Shown: piece by piece, positions 53,763 to 61,217 of the stretch
Layout: each line of letters opens with the position of its first letter
How positions within the stretch are numbered: the stretch's first letter is position 1
From: CAYVOV01 sp964453525
Lineage (GTDB): Bacteria; Chloroflexota; Dehalococcoidia; Dehalococcoidales; UBA2162
DNA length: 64,000 bases
Direction of reading: 5' to 3'
Assembly (NCBI GenBank): GCA_964453525.1
Contig: CAYVOV010000005.1
Coordinates: 62,001-126,000, forward strand
Position numbers and translations under genes: made by a program
The notes under the pieces: generated by a model
The model's database searches: none
The model's input: the letters and a program-made list of their open reading frames with translations, nothing else
Told to the model about the DNA's origin: nothing

Positions 53763-54968
53763 ATGTCTCAAAAAGAAACCGGTATTTTGTGCCAGAATGT
53801 CTGGAAGATATTCGGACCGAATCCGGAGAGTATTTATCCTCTTGCCGAAAATGGCATGGGCAAACAGGAAATACTCGAGCAGACCGGACATGTCCTGGCG
53901 GTCCAGGATGTCTCCTTTGAGGTTAATGAGAACGAGATTTTCGTCGTCATGGGCCTTTCGGGAAGCGGGAAATCAACCCTCGTCCGCTGTATTAACCGTC
54001 TTATTGAGCCAACCAGAGGTGATATTTACGTTGATGGCGTGGATATTTCCAAAATGGACGATGAAGAACTCAGAGAACTACGGCGTCACAAATTGAGCAT
54101 GGTATTCCAGTACTTCGGGCTGCTTCCCCACCGTAGCGTTGAGGAAAATGTTGCCTTCGGTCTCGAAATACGGGGAGAGCACGGTAAGACAAGGCAGGAA
54201 AAGGTCGCCCAAGCTCTTGAGCTGGTGGGATTGAAAGGCTGGGGAAAGAGCCAGGTGCACGAGCTAAGCGGCGGTATGCAGCAGAGAGTAGGGCTGGCTC
54301 GTGCTCTGGCTGCTGACCCGGAAATTCTTCTCATGGATGAGCCTTTCAGTGCTCTTGACCCGCTTATCCGGCGGCAGATGCAGGACGAATTTATCAACCT
54401 GCGGAGCACGGTGAGCAAAACGGTTGTTTTTATTACCCATGACCTGGCCGAAGCCCTTAAGCTGGGTCATCGAATAGCTATTATGAAGGACGGACTGGTA
54501 GTTCAGGTCGGTACTCCTATGGAAATAGTTGCTAACCCGGCTGATGACTACGTCAGGGAATTTGTCAGGGATGTCTCCCGCGGCGACGTGCTGCCGGCCA
54601 GCAGTGTTATGAAAAGACCGTCGGTAAGAGTACGGGAAGGTACTGACCTGGAATCCGTGCTGAACGACATGAAAAACAGGGAAGCCGATGTGGCCTTTGT
54701 TACCGATAATTACGGCAGGATGAAAGGCGTTGTCACCGCGCCTCAGGCTGAAGCTTCACTTGAAGAAGGGTCAAAGCAAGTTGATGATATTATGCAAACC
54801 GAGTTTCCCAGTGCTTCCTCTGATACTTTTCTCAGTGAATGTCTGCCGCTGATAGCGGAGAGTGAAATTCCCTTATTGATACTGGATGATAGCCGGCACC
54901 TGCTGGGTGTGGTAACAAGGAAAGACCTGATTGATGCCATGCAATCGGACACGGGTAACGGCAATTAA
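53763..54968 (+). CDS. opuAA: Glycine betaine/proline ABC transporter, ATP-binding protein
   Basis: A 401-residue ATPase. Walker A is in MGLSGSGKSTLVRCINRL, the signature LSGGMQQRVGLARALA and Walker B ILLMDEPFSALDP. The extended N-terminus (CQNVWKIFGPNPESIYPLAE) is typical of the ProV/OpuAA type, as are the C-terminal CBS domains (about 280-395), which sense ionic strength in homologues. It energises uptake of compatible solutes under osmotic stress. Order in the operon: ATPase, binding protein, permease. The trehalose genes in this window could serve the same stress. Confidence 0.96.
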   Translation: MSQKETGILCQNVWKIFGPNPESIYPLAENGMGKQEILEQTGHVLAVQDVSFEVNENEIFVVMGLSGSGKSTLVRCINRLIEPTRGDIYVDGVDISKMDDEELRELRRHKLSMVFQYFGLLPHRSVEENVAFGLEIRGEHGKTRQEKVAQALELVGLKGWGKSQVHELSGGMQQRVGLARALAADPEILLMDEPFSALDPLIRRQMQDEFINLRSTVSKTVVFITHDLAEALKLGHRIAIMKDGLVVQVGTPMEIVANPADDYVREFVRDVSRGDVLPASSVMKRPSVRVREGTDLESVLNDMKNREADVAFVTDNYGRMKGVVTAPQAEASLEEGSKQVDDIMQTEFPSASSDTFLSECLPLIAESEIPLLILDDSRHLLGVVTRKDLIDAMQSDTGNGN

Positions 54969-55027
54969 AATGTGATTGGGGGTGATAAAAACTTACGTCA
55001 AATTAACCTGGTACCCGGAGAGATACT

Positions 55028-55041
55028 TGAGAATATTCTCA
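55028..55041. promoter_or_regulatory. 14-bp palindrome in the opuAA-opuAC gap
   Basis: TGAGAATATTCTCA is a perfect palindrome midway between the ATPase stop and the binding protein ATG. It could be a protein-binding site or a short RNA hairpin; no regulator is known. Confidence 0.4.
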
Positions 55042-55076
55042 GGGGAAACTAGAAAAAGAGATGGAGGCTTAAAGAG

Positions 55077-56090
55077 ATGAAAAAAGTACTAATGGCACTA
55101 CTGGCAGTAGTAATCACCGTAAGCATAATCTTTGCCGGTTGTGGTGCTGGGGCGGGAGAGAAACCTACCATTAAATTATCCGACCTCAACTGGGGCAGCG
55201 CCCATTTCCAGTCTGAGATGGCCAAGATAATCATTGAGAAGGGTTATGGCTATCCGGTGGAGCTTATCCCCGGAGCGACGATACCGGTGTTCGAGGGCTT
55301 GCGTGCCGGAGACGTCGATGTTTTCCTTGAGGGCTGGCTGCAGAACCAGAAGGAAGCCTACGATGCGGCAATGGAAGCCGGCGAAATTGAACTGCTGGGA
55401 TTTCTCAACAATGACAACTGGCAGAGCGGATTCGTCGTGCCGACCTATGTTATCGAGGGAGATTCGGCACGCGGTATTGACCCGATGGCACCGGACCTGA
55501 AGACTGTATTCGACCTCGAAGACCCGGAGTATATGGAGCTTTTTGCCAATCCCGAGAATCCGAGCAAAGGTCTGGTGCTGAATGGACCTCCTGGTTGGGA
55601 GTGCGAGATAGTCGTACCGATGCAAATTGAGGCATACGGTCTTGCTGAAGAATATGACACGATTAACGCCGGCAGCTCGGAAGGGCTCTTTGCTTCTCTG
55701 AAGGGTGCTTACGACAAAGGTGAGCCCTGGCTCGGCTACCTGTGGGGACCCACCTGGATTTCCGGTGCGCTCGACCTTACCGTACTCGAGGAACCTGACT
55801 TTGACGAAGACGTCTGGAATGAAAACCGGGGTTGTGCTTTTCGGTCGACTGACCTGTTTATTGCCGCATACAAAGGCTTCACGGACGATGCACCTGATTT
55901 AGCAGAGATGTTCGGTAAGTGGAAACTGGATACGGCAACCCTCGCTGAGGTTCTGGCTTATATGTACGAGTCCGGCGGTGAACCGGCGGATGCCGCTATA
56001 TGGTTCCTCAAGAACCGTGAAAATATCTGGACAAAGTTCGTTACCGCTGATGCGGCGCAGAAGGTAAAAGCCGCTGTTGCCGATATGTAA
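55077..56090 (+). CDS. opuAC: Glycine betaine-binding lipoprotein
   Basis: A 337-residue substrate-binding protein. The signal MKKVLMALLAVVITVSIIFA ends in a lipobox-like FAGCGAG. The mature part has LSDLNWGSAHFQSEMAKIII and GDVDVFLEGWL, as in OpuAC-type proteins, plus tryptophans (PPGWECEIV, YLWGPTWISG) that may form the aromatic box for quaternary ammonium groups. It is probably anchored by a lipid on the cell surface. GATGGAGG precedes the ATG. A strong hairpin separates it from the permease gene. Confidence 0.95.
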   Translation: MKKVLMALLAVVITVSIIFAGCGAGAGEKPTIKLSDLNWGSAHFQSEMAKIIIEKGYGYPVELIPGATIPVFEGLRAGDVDVFLEGWLQNQKEAYDAAMEAGEIELLGFLNNDNWQSGFVVPTYVIEGDSARGIDPMAPDLKTVFDLEDPEYMELFANPENPSKGLVLNGPPGWECEIVVPMQIEAYGLAEEYDTINAGSSEGLFASLKGAYDKGEPWLGYLWGPTWISGALDLTVLEEPDFDEDVWNENRGCAFRSTDLFIAAYKGFTDDAPDLAEMFGKWKLDTATLAEVLAYMYESGGEPADAAIWFLKNRENIWTKFVTADAAQKVKAAVADM

Positions 56091-56110
56091 GACTTACTGT
56101 GTTAGGATAA

Positions 56111-56163
56111 GCTCCTGCCCGCCGTAATCCCGGTGGTTTCAGCCGGTGGGAGCGGGCAGGAGC
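56111..56163 (+). other. Intercistronic hairpin between binding protein and permease
   Basis: GCTCCTGCCCGC and its exact complement GCGGGCAGGAGC form a 12-bp stem around a 29-base loop that itself holds CCGG pairs. There is no U-run. Such hairpins often protect the upstream mRNA from decay, giving more binding protein than permease. Confidence 0.65.
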
Positions 56164-56185
56164 AACTCTTGGTAGGCAGGTATTT

Positions 56186-57043
56186 ATGTTTGATTTTCCC
56201 GAAATATTTTTTCCTTTGGGTGAGTGGATAAATATTGCCGTTAGCTGGCTGACCCGTACTCTGGCACCGGTTTTCGATGTAATCACAGATATAATCCGGA
56301 CGCCGCTGGTAGGAATAGAGCGTTTTCTGTGGTGGGTTCCGTGGTGGGTGGTTCTCGCGATATTTGCCGCAGTCGCATGGAAGTTCGCCGGCTGGAAGAT
56401 TGCCCTGTTCGCAACCCTTGGATTGGTCTTTATCGGCGTAATGGGAGTCTGGGACGATACCATGACTACCCTAGCAATAATAGTAGTTTCTGTACTCGTA
56501 TCTCTGATTGTTGGTATTCCTCTTGGGATTTCTGCTGCCAGGAGTGACCGTATCTATGGACTGATAAGACCTGTCCTTGATTTTATGCAGACAATGCCTG
56601 CCTTCGTGTACCTTATTCCGGCGGTTTTCTTTTTCGGGCTGGGGAAAGTGCCAGCCGTGGTGGCAACCTGTATCTATGCCGTTCCTCCCTGCATCCGGCT
56701 GACCAACCTTGGCATCAGGCAGGTGCCTGCTGAGACGGTCGAGGCAGGTAGAGCTTTCGGGACTACTGCCTGGCAGCTCCTGTTAAAAATACAGTTGCCT
56801 CTTGCCATTCCCAGTATTATGGCCGGGATTAACCAGACTATCATGATGGCGCTGGCAATGGTGGTGATATGTTCGATGATTGGCACGGCCGGTCTCGGTC
56901 TGGAAGTACTGAAAGGCATTCAGCGGCTTGACCTGGGTCGCGCTTTTATTGCCGGAATCAGCATTGTCATCATGGCAATGATGCTTGACAGGATTACGCA
57001 ATCGGTAGGCGCGGCGCGCGATACCAGTCAGCGCCGGATTTAA
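56186..57043 (+). CDS. opuAB: Glycine betaine ABC transporter permease
   Basis: A 285-residue membrane protein with about six helices. IPLGISAARSDRIYGLIRPV, LDFMQTMPAFVYLIPAVFFF and the coupling segment VEAGRAFGTTAWQLLLKIQL are those of the ProW/OpuAB family. The last gene of the transporter operon. The N-terminus starts MFDFPEIFFPLGEWINIAVS, again as in this family. Confidence 0.95.
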   Translation: MFDFPEIFFPLGEWINIAVSWLTRTLAPVFDVITDIIRTPLVGIERFLWWVPWWVVLAIFAAVAWKFAGWKIALFATLGLVFIGVMGVWDDTMTTLAIIVVSVLVSLIVGIPLGISAARSDRIYGLIRPVLDFMQTMPAFVYLIPAVFFFGLGKVPAVVATCIYAVPPCIRLTNLGIRQVPAETVEAGRAFGTTAWQLLLKIQLPLAIPSIMAGINQTIMMALAMVVICSMIGTAGLGLEVLKGIQRLDLGRAFIAGISIVIMAMMLDRITQSVGAARDTSQRRI

Positions 57044-57089
57044 CCGGTGTGTCAGACTGTCTGCTAATACTGCCCCGTTTTTATCAGTA

Positions 57090-57126
57090 ATGTCCCCGAT
57101 GTAATCGGGCCGAAGCAATCCATATA
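57090..57126 (+). repeat. Partial family A repeat
   Basis: TCCCCGATGTAATCGGGCCG followed by AAGCAATCCATA. The TCATTGCGAG end is lost. Confidence 0.55.
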
Positions 57127-57171
57127 AATTCTCACTTTATTTTTTACTTTTAGACCGCCAGTCTGACTTCG

Positions 57172-57180
57172 TGCTATAAT
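57172..57180 (+). promoter_or_regulatory. Extended -10 promoter of thiL, near-leaderless
   Basis: TGC precedes TATAAT (57175-57180). The thiL ATG at 57190 is only 10 bases from the -10, so the RNA would begin at or within a few bases of the start codon. No ribosome site is visible. Confidence 0.6.
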
Positions 57181-57189
57181 TTCCCCGAT

Positions 57190-58200
57190 ATGAAGGTTTC
57201 GGAGCTTGGGGAGTTCGGGTTGATTGACCTCCTGTCCGGGATGGCATATACCGCCCGGGACAGTGAGAAGGAAGCCTGGCGGAAACTTATTTTCGGCATC
57301 GGCGATGATGCCGCCGCCTGGCAGGGGGATGATTCGGTCCAACTGGCCACCACCGACCTCTTAATCGAAGGTGTCCATTTTACCCTTGACATAACATCCT
57401 GGGAGGAGCTCGGCTGGCGGGCAATGGCAGCCAATCTGAGCGATGTTGCTGCCATGGGCGGCTTGCCCGGCTACGCCCTGGTGTCTTTAGCCCTGCCCGG
57501 TAATACCGAGGTTGATGACGTAACCGCTCTTTACCGGGGAATGATTGGACTGGCACAGCGGTTCGGGACGGCAATAATCGGTGGTGATGTAAGCAGTGCC
57601 CCTCAGCTTATTATCAATATTACCATCCTCGGCAGCACCGGAAGCAGGGAGGGAAAAGTTCTCACCCGCTCGGCAGTCGGAGTCGGGGAAAAAATAGCCG
57701 TTACCGGTTATTTAGGCGCCTCGGCCGCCGGACTGGAAATGCTAAAAGAACATCTTACATTCGATTCCGAATCCACCTCCGCTTTGAAAGAGGCTTTTCT
57801 CAAGCCGTATCCCCGGGTCGATGAAGGAAGGATACTTGTTGAACAGGGAGTTAAATCGGCAATTGATATCAGTGATGGATTGATTTCCGACCTCGGCCAT
57901 ATCTGTCAGATGAGTAAAGTCAGCGCCAGAGTGGAAATCGACCGCGTCCCGGTTCATCCTGCGGTCAAAGCTCACTTCGGAGACAGGGCAGTGAACATGG
58001 CGCTATCAGGGGGTGAAGACTATGAGCTATTATTTACCGCAAGTGAAGGAATCATCGACAGGGTTAAAGGAGCAACTTCCTGCCCGGTATCGGTAATCGG
58101 TGAGATTGTGCCCGGTGAAGCGGGAGAGATAATCCTGCTTGATGCAGAAGGAAACCGTGTCAGTCTGGCTGAAAAAGGATGGGAGCATTTCAGCAAATGA
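57190..58200 (+). CDS. thiL: Thiamine-monophosphate kinase
   Basis: A 336-residue ATP-grasp-like (PurM-fold) kinase making thiamine diphosphate. FGIGDDAAAWQGD, the substrate loop LLIEGVHF, GWRAMAANLSDVAAMGG, IIGGDVSSAP and AIDISDGLISDL are all present. The start may be leaderless (see promoter). Its stop overlaps the start of the cupin gene by 4 bases, and tsaE and tsaB follow in the same direction. Confidence 0.95.
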   Translation: MKVSELGEFGLIDLLSGMAYTARDSEKEAWRKLIFGIGDDAAAWQGDDSVQLATTDLLIEGVHFTLDITSWEELGWRAMAANLSDVAAMGGLPGYALVSLALPGNTEVDDVTALYRGMIGLAQRFGTAIIGGDVSSAPQLIINITILGSTGSREGKVLTRSAVGVGEKIAVTGYLGASAAGLEMLKEHLTFDSESTSALKEAFLKPYPRVDEGRILVEQGVKSAIDISDGLISDLGHICQMSKVSARVEIDRVPVHPAVKAHFGDRAVNMALSGGEDYELLFTASEGIIDRVKGATSCPVSVIGEIVPGEAGEIILLDAEGNRVSLAEKGWEHFSK

Positions 58201-58646
58201 ATAATAAGAAGTATCCGAAAGAAGAGTTCAAGCACGGTAAATATATCATCACTCAGCCGAAACAGAATATCGTTGTCCCGGACTGGGGCGGTTCTCTCTC
58301 TCCGGAGACAAGTACAAGGGTGATGTACCTGGATAGTGAAGTTATTGAGGGGGCTTTCTATGTGGAATGCGTCTGGTTCTGGCCTACGGATAAAGAAGAT
58401 AAAGGCAGCCCCGAACCACACACTCATGAGTACGATGAAGTAATTGCCTTTTTCGGGACCGACCGTGAAAATCTGAACGACCTCGGGGCAGTAATCGAGT
58501 TCTGGATTGACGGCGAACGAAACCTGATGAACCAGACTTTTATTGCTTTCATCCCGGCAGGAGTGGTGCACAATCCCCTAAATATACTCGAAATTACCAG
58601 GCCTGTATTCCATTTTGCAGTGGGGCCGGGGAAAATGTACGGCTAG
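58197..58646 (+). CDS. Cupin-like hypothetical protein
   Basis: The ATG at 58197 overlaps the thiL stop (ATGA) and gives 149 residues. GSPEPHTHEYDEVIAFFGTD supplies two His and a Glu in the pattern of cupin motif 1, and FIPAGVVHNPL a His of motif 2, so metal binding is likely. Aromatic residues (WFWPTD, VPDWGG) line the rest. Reaction unknown. It is translationally coupled to thiL and 17 bases before tsaE. Confidence 0.8.
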   Translation: MNNKKYPKEEFKHGKYIITQPKQNIVVPDWGGSLSPETSTRVMYLDSEVIEGAFYVECVWFWPTDKEDKGSPEPHTHEYDEVIAFFGTDRENLNDLGAVIEFWIDGERNLMNQTFIAFIPAGVVHNPLNILEITRPVFHFAVGPGKMYG

Positions 58647-58663
58647 CCTCTGCAAATACCAAT

Positions 58664-59122
58664 ATGAATGAACTTAGTTTGGAGAGCAACAGTCCGGAAG
58701 AAACGCAAAAACTGGGCAGACGCCTCGGTGAGCTGACTTTACCCGGTGATGTTTTCCTCCTTGTCGGGGAACTGGGGGCGGGAAAGACCTGCCTTACTCA
58801 GGGTATTGCCTGGGGACTGGGTATCGAGGAGTATGCCTTAAGCCCTTCCTTTGTCATTATGAGGGAGCTGCACGGGCGCCTGCCCCTTTATCATATAGAC
58901 CTCTACCGACTCGACAGTATCGAGGAGAGTATCGACCTCGGGCTGGATGATTATCTCTACGGTGAGGGCGTCTGCGTGGTGGAATGGGCGGAAAAAGCTT
59001 TGAGCATCCTCCCTGAAAAACGCCTGTTAATCAGAATCGGTTATCTTTCAGATACCGGCCGCAGCTTTGAGATAGAGCCGAATGGCCAGCGTTACCTGGA
59101 ATTGGTGGAGCGGCTGGAGTGA
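58664..59122 (+). CDS. tsaE: tRNA threonylcarbamoyladenosine synthesis ATPase TsaE
   Basis: A 152-residue P-loop ATPase. Walker A is GELGAGKTCLTQGIAWGLG; SPSFVIMRELHGRLPLYHID and VVEWAEKA are TsaE signatures. It helps TsaB/TsaD make the t6A base of tRNAs that read ANN codons. tsaB is the next gene. There is no tsaD in the window. Confidence 0.95.
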   Translation: MNELSLESNSPEETQKLGRRLGELTLPGDVFLLVGELGAGKTCLTQGIAWGLGIEEYALSPSFVIMRELHGRLPLYHIDLYRLDSIEESIDLGLDDYLYGEGVCVVEWAEKALSILPEKRLLIRIGYLSDTGRSFEIEPNGQRYLELVERLE

Positions 59123-59151
59123 ATTTCGCCTAGTAAATAGAGAGCAAAGGA

Positions 59152-59838
59152 ATGCAGATAGCTATTGATACTTCGACAAATATTGCCGGCCTGGCTCTGG
59201 TAGCGGACGGGAAGATACTGGCTGAGTTGAACTGGCGCTGCGGGCAAAACCACACTGCCCAGTTGCAGTCCAACCTTTCATTCCTGCTTGACCGGAATGG
59301 ACTGGATATTAAGTCGGCTGATTGTATCATCGTCGCCAGGGGACCGGGAAGCTACAACGGTCTTAGAGTGGGAATAAGCACTGCCAAGGGGCTGGCTTTC
59401 AGCCTGGGTGTACCGGTAATAGGTATCAGCACCCTTGAAGCGGAAGCCTACCAGTACGCGGAAACCGGTCTGCCGGTGTGTCCGGTATTAAACGCCGGCA
59501 GGGAGGAAATAGCCACGGCTATTTTCAGGAAAGAAGATAACCGGTGGCGGCAGATTGTTGATGAACACCTGACGACAATCGGTGAGCTTTGTGCCGGGAT
59601 AGCGGAAAAAACTTTGTTTTGCGGTGAATACCTGCCTTCCGTGTCCGACGAGCTGGCAGCCAGGCTTCAGGAGAAAGCGGTAACTATATCTCCGGTTACA
59701 GGGTTACGGCGTGCCGGTTATTTAGCCGAGCTTGGATTACGGAGATACCAGTCTGGCGATTATGACGACGCGACCACTCTGCAACCCAGGTACTTCAGGG
59801 GACCATCGATAACCAGTCCCGGGCGGGGTAAGAAATAG
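59152..59838 (+). CDS. tsaB: tRNA threonylcarbamoyladenosine protein TsaB
   Basis: A 228-residue ASKHA-fold protein, partner of TsaD and TsaE. IDTSTNIAGLALVADGKILA and ARGPGSYNGLRVGISTAKGL are diagnostic. The C-terminus (DDATTLQPRYFRGPSI) is the usual TsaB ending. It follows tsaE by 29 bases and completes this operon. Confidence 0.95.
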   Translation: MQIAIDTSTNIAGLALVADGKILAELNWRCGQNHTAQLQSNLSFLLDRNGLDIKSADCIIVARGPGSYNGLRVGISTAKGLAFSLGVPVIGISTLEAEAYQYAETGLPVCPVLNAGREEIATAIFRKEDNRWRQIVDEHLTTIGELCAGIAEKTLFCGEYLPSVSDELAARLQEKAVTISPVTGLRRAGYLAELGLRRYQSGDYDDATTLQPRYFRGPSITSPGRGKK

Positions 59839-59987
59839 CTATAAAATATATGGACTGTATAATCGGATTTCTGGGCAGGGCGAAGCCGGAATAATCAGTA
59901 CCGGGCGTCTAATAGAAGAAAAGCATTCAGGAGCAGGGAATATAGGGCGGTCTAAGTGGAGCGAAGTCCCTCTTCCAAAACCAATCT

Positions 59988-60006
59988 CCCCCTTTGTAAA
60001 AGGGGG
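59988..60006. repeat. Mini-hairpin CCCCCTTT-GTA-AAAGGGGG
   Basis: Perfect 8-bp stem; one base in the loop differs from the hairpin at 52096-52114. Confidence 0.7.
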
Positions 60007-60039
60007 ATTAAGGGGGATTTCATTATGAATCCCTCTCAA

Positions 60040-60060
60040 TCTCCCTTTACGAAAGGGAGA
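60040..60060. repeat. Mini-hairpin, 9-bp stem
   Basis: TCTCCCTTT-ACG-AAAGGGAGA, 43 bases before ndk. It is too close to be a terminator for tsaB alone and may be part of the repeat family. Confidence 0.65.
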
Positions 60061-60103
60061 GGTAGAAAAAGGAATCTTATCAAAACAAGGAGCGTGGGTT
60101 ATT

Positions 60104-60523
60104 ATGGAAAAATCTCTGGTTCTTATTAAACCCGATGCCATGAAAAGGGGATTAGCCGGCGTTATTCTCGGTCGCCTGCAGGAGAGCGGACTAAAGCTTG
60201 TCGCTCTGAGAATGCTTCACATGGACAGGGCTTTAGCCGGCCAGCACTATGCCATTCATATTGACAAACCGTTCTATGAAGAACTGATTAACTACATTAC
60301 GTCCACTCCGATAGTCGCTGCTGTCTTCGAAGCTGAGGGGGCAGTGGAGAGAATAAGAAAGATAATGGGGGCGACAGACCCGGCAAAGGCGGAAGAGGGG
60401 ACAATTAGAAAGGAATTTGGCCTGGATATTCAGCAGAATTCGACTCATGCCTCCGATTCAAATGAAACGGCAGCAAAGGAAATCAAACTTTTCTTCGGTG
60501 ATGACGAAATCTTCGATTATTGA
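60104..60523 (+). CDS. ndk: Nucleoside diphosphate kinase
   Basis: A 139-residue enzyme that equalises nucleoside triphosphate pools by a phosphohistidine. SLVLIKPDAMKRGLAG starts the fold, GATDPAKAEEGTIRKEFG follows and the active His is in NSTHASDSNETAAKEI. AAGGAG-type sequence precedes the ATG. It converges with rsfS, overlapping by 7 bases. Confidence 0.97.
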   Translation: MEKSLVLIKPDAMKRGLAGVILGRLQESGLKLVALRMLHMDRALAGQHYAIHIDKPFYEELINYITSTPIVAAVFEAEGAVERIRKIMGATDPAKAEEGTIRKEFGLDIQQNSTHASDSNETAAKEIKLFFGDDEIFDY

Positions 60524-60831
60524 ATTCTGACCACGGTTGTCGCTTTGCTCCATAACTCGTCAAGATTATAGAACTCACGCTCAAAGGTGGCAAAGATGTG
60601 GACGATAACATCACCGAAGTCGATGAGCAGCCATCCCGAATCAAGCGTACCCTCATGGTGATGAGGCAGGATACCCTCTCTTTTCATGGCGTGCTCGATT
60701 TCCTCGTAGATTGTCTTGAGCTGCCTTGTGCTCTCGCCGCTGCAGATTACAAAATAGTCGGCGAAGCTGCATATCTCCCGGGTATCCAGCAATACGACGT
60801 CACTTGCCTGTTTGTCACTGGCAGCCTCCAC
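60517..60831 (-). CDS. rsfS: Ribosomal silencing factor RsfS
   Basis: About 104 residues from a GTG start, with VVLLDTREICSFADYFVICS, HHHEGTLDSGWLLIDFGDVI, VHIFATFEREFYNLDELWS. RsfS binds ribosomal protein L14 and blocks subunit joining in starved cells. The family usually begins about 10 residues earlier with a helix; in-frame upstream codons give LLEALEIAQKAVEAASDKQ with GGAGG ahead of a CTG at 60861-60859. A CTG start giving 114 residues is therefore likely. Confidence 0.93.
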   Translation of the reverse strand: MEAASDKQASDVVLLDTREICSFADYFVICSGESTRQLKTIYEEIEHAMKREGILPHHHEGTLDSGWLLIDFGDVIVHIFATFEREFYNLDELWSKATTVVRIQ

Positions 60832-60861
60832 TGCCTTTTGTGCTATCTCCAGCGCCTCCAG

Positions 60862-61217
60862 AAGTCCTGCCTCCGTACATGAATATGCCTGTCAGATAAT
60901 CCAATTATATCACAATAGATTTAAACTTGAACTGAGAATTGCGGACGGTTCTGTTTGTATATGGTTGGTATTATTCTGCCTCACCCCTTACCCCTCTCCA
61001 GCCAGAACCATCGTGAATGGAAGAATGTTCTCCTAGCTGGAGAGGGGAGTAAAAGAGAGGGGAGGCGAAACCCCCTCTCATCAACCTCTCCCCCTCTCAA
61101 ACAGGCCAGTAGCTTCAATATAACGCGAGGAACTGTTTGAGAGGGGAATACAGAGGATGAGCATGAAATTCAACCAAAATCGAACAGTATCTTGGTGATT
61201 GTATAAGTTCTTTGGTA
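60862..61217. other. Intergenic region, mostly a family D repeat
   Basis: About 350 bp between rsfS and the MATE gene. 60945-61195 is a family D repeat; the remainder shows nothing recognisable. Confidence 0.6.
60945..61195. repeat. Family D repeat, about 250 bp
   Basis: Left end ACGGTTCTGTTTGTATATGG and right end CAACCAAAATCGAACAGTAT are imperfect terminal inverted repeats. Inside are CCTCTCCAGC/GCTGGAGAGG, a hairpin at 61055-61079 and CCTCTCAAACAG/CTGTTTGAGAGG. Related sequence lies at 9037-9105 and 41619-41907. Confidence 0.75.
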
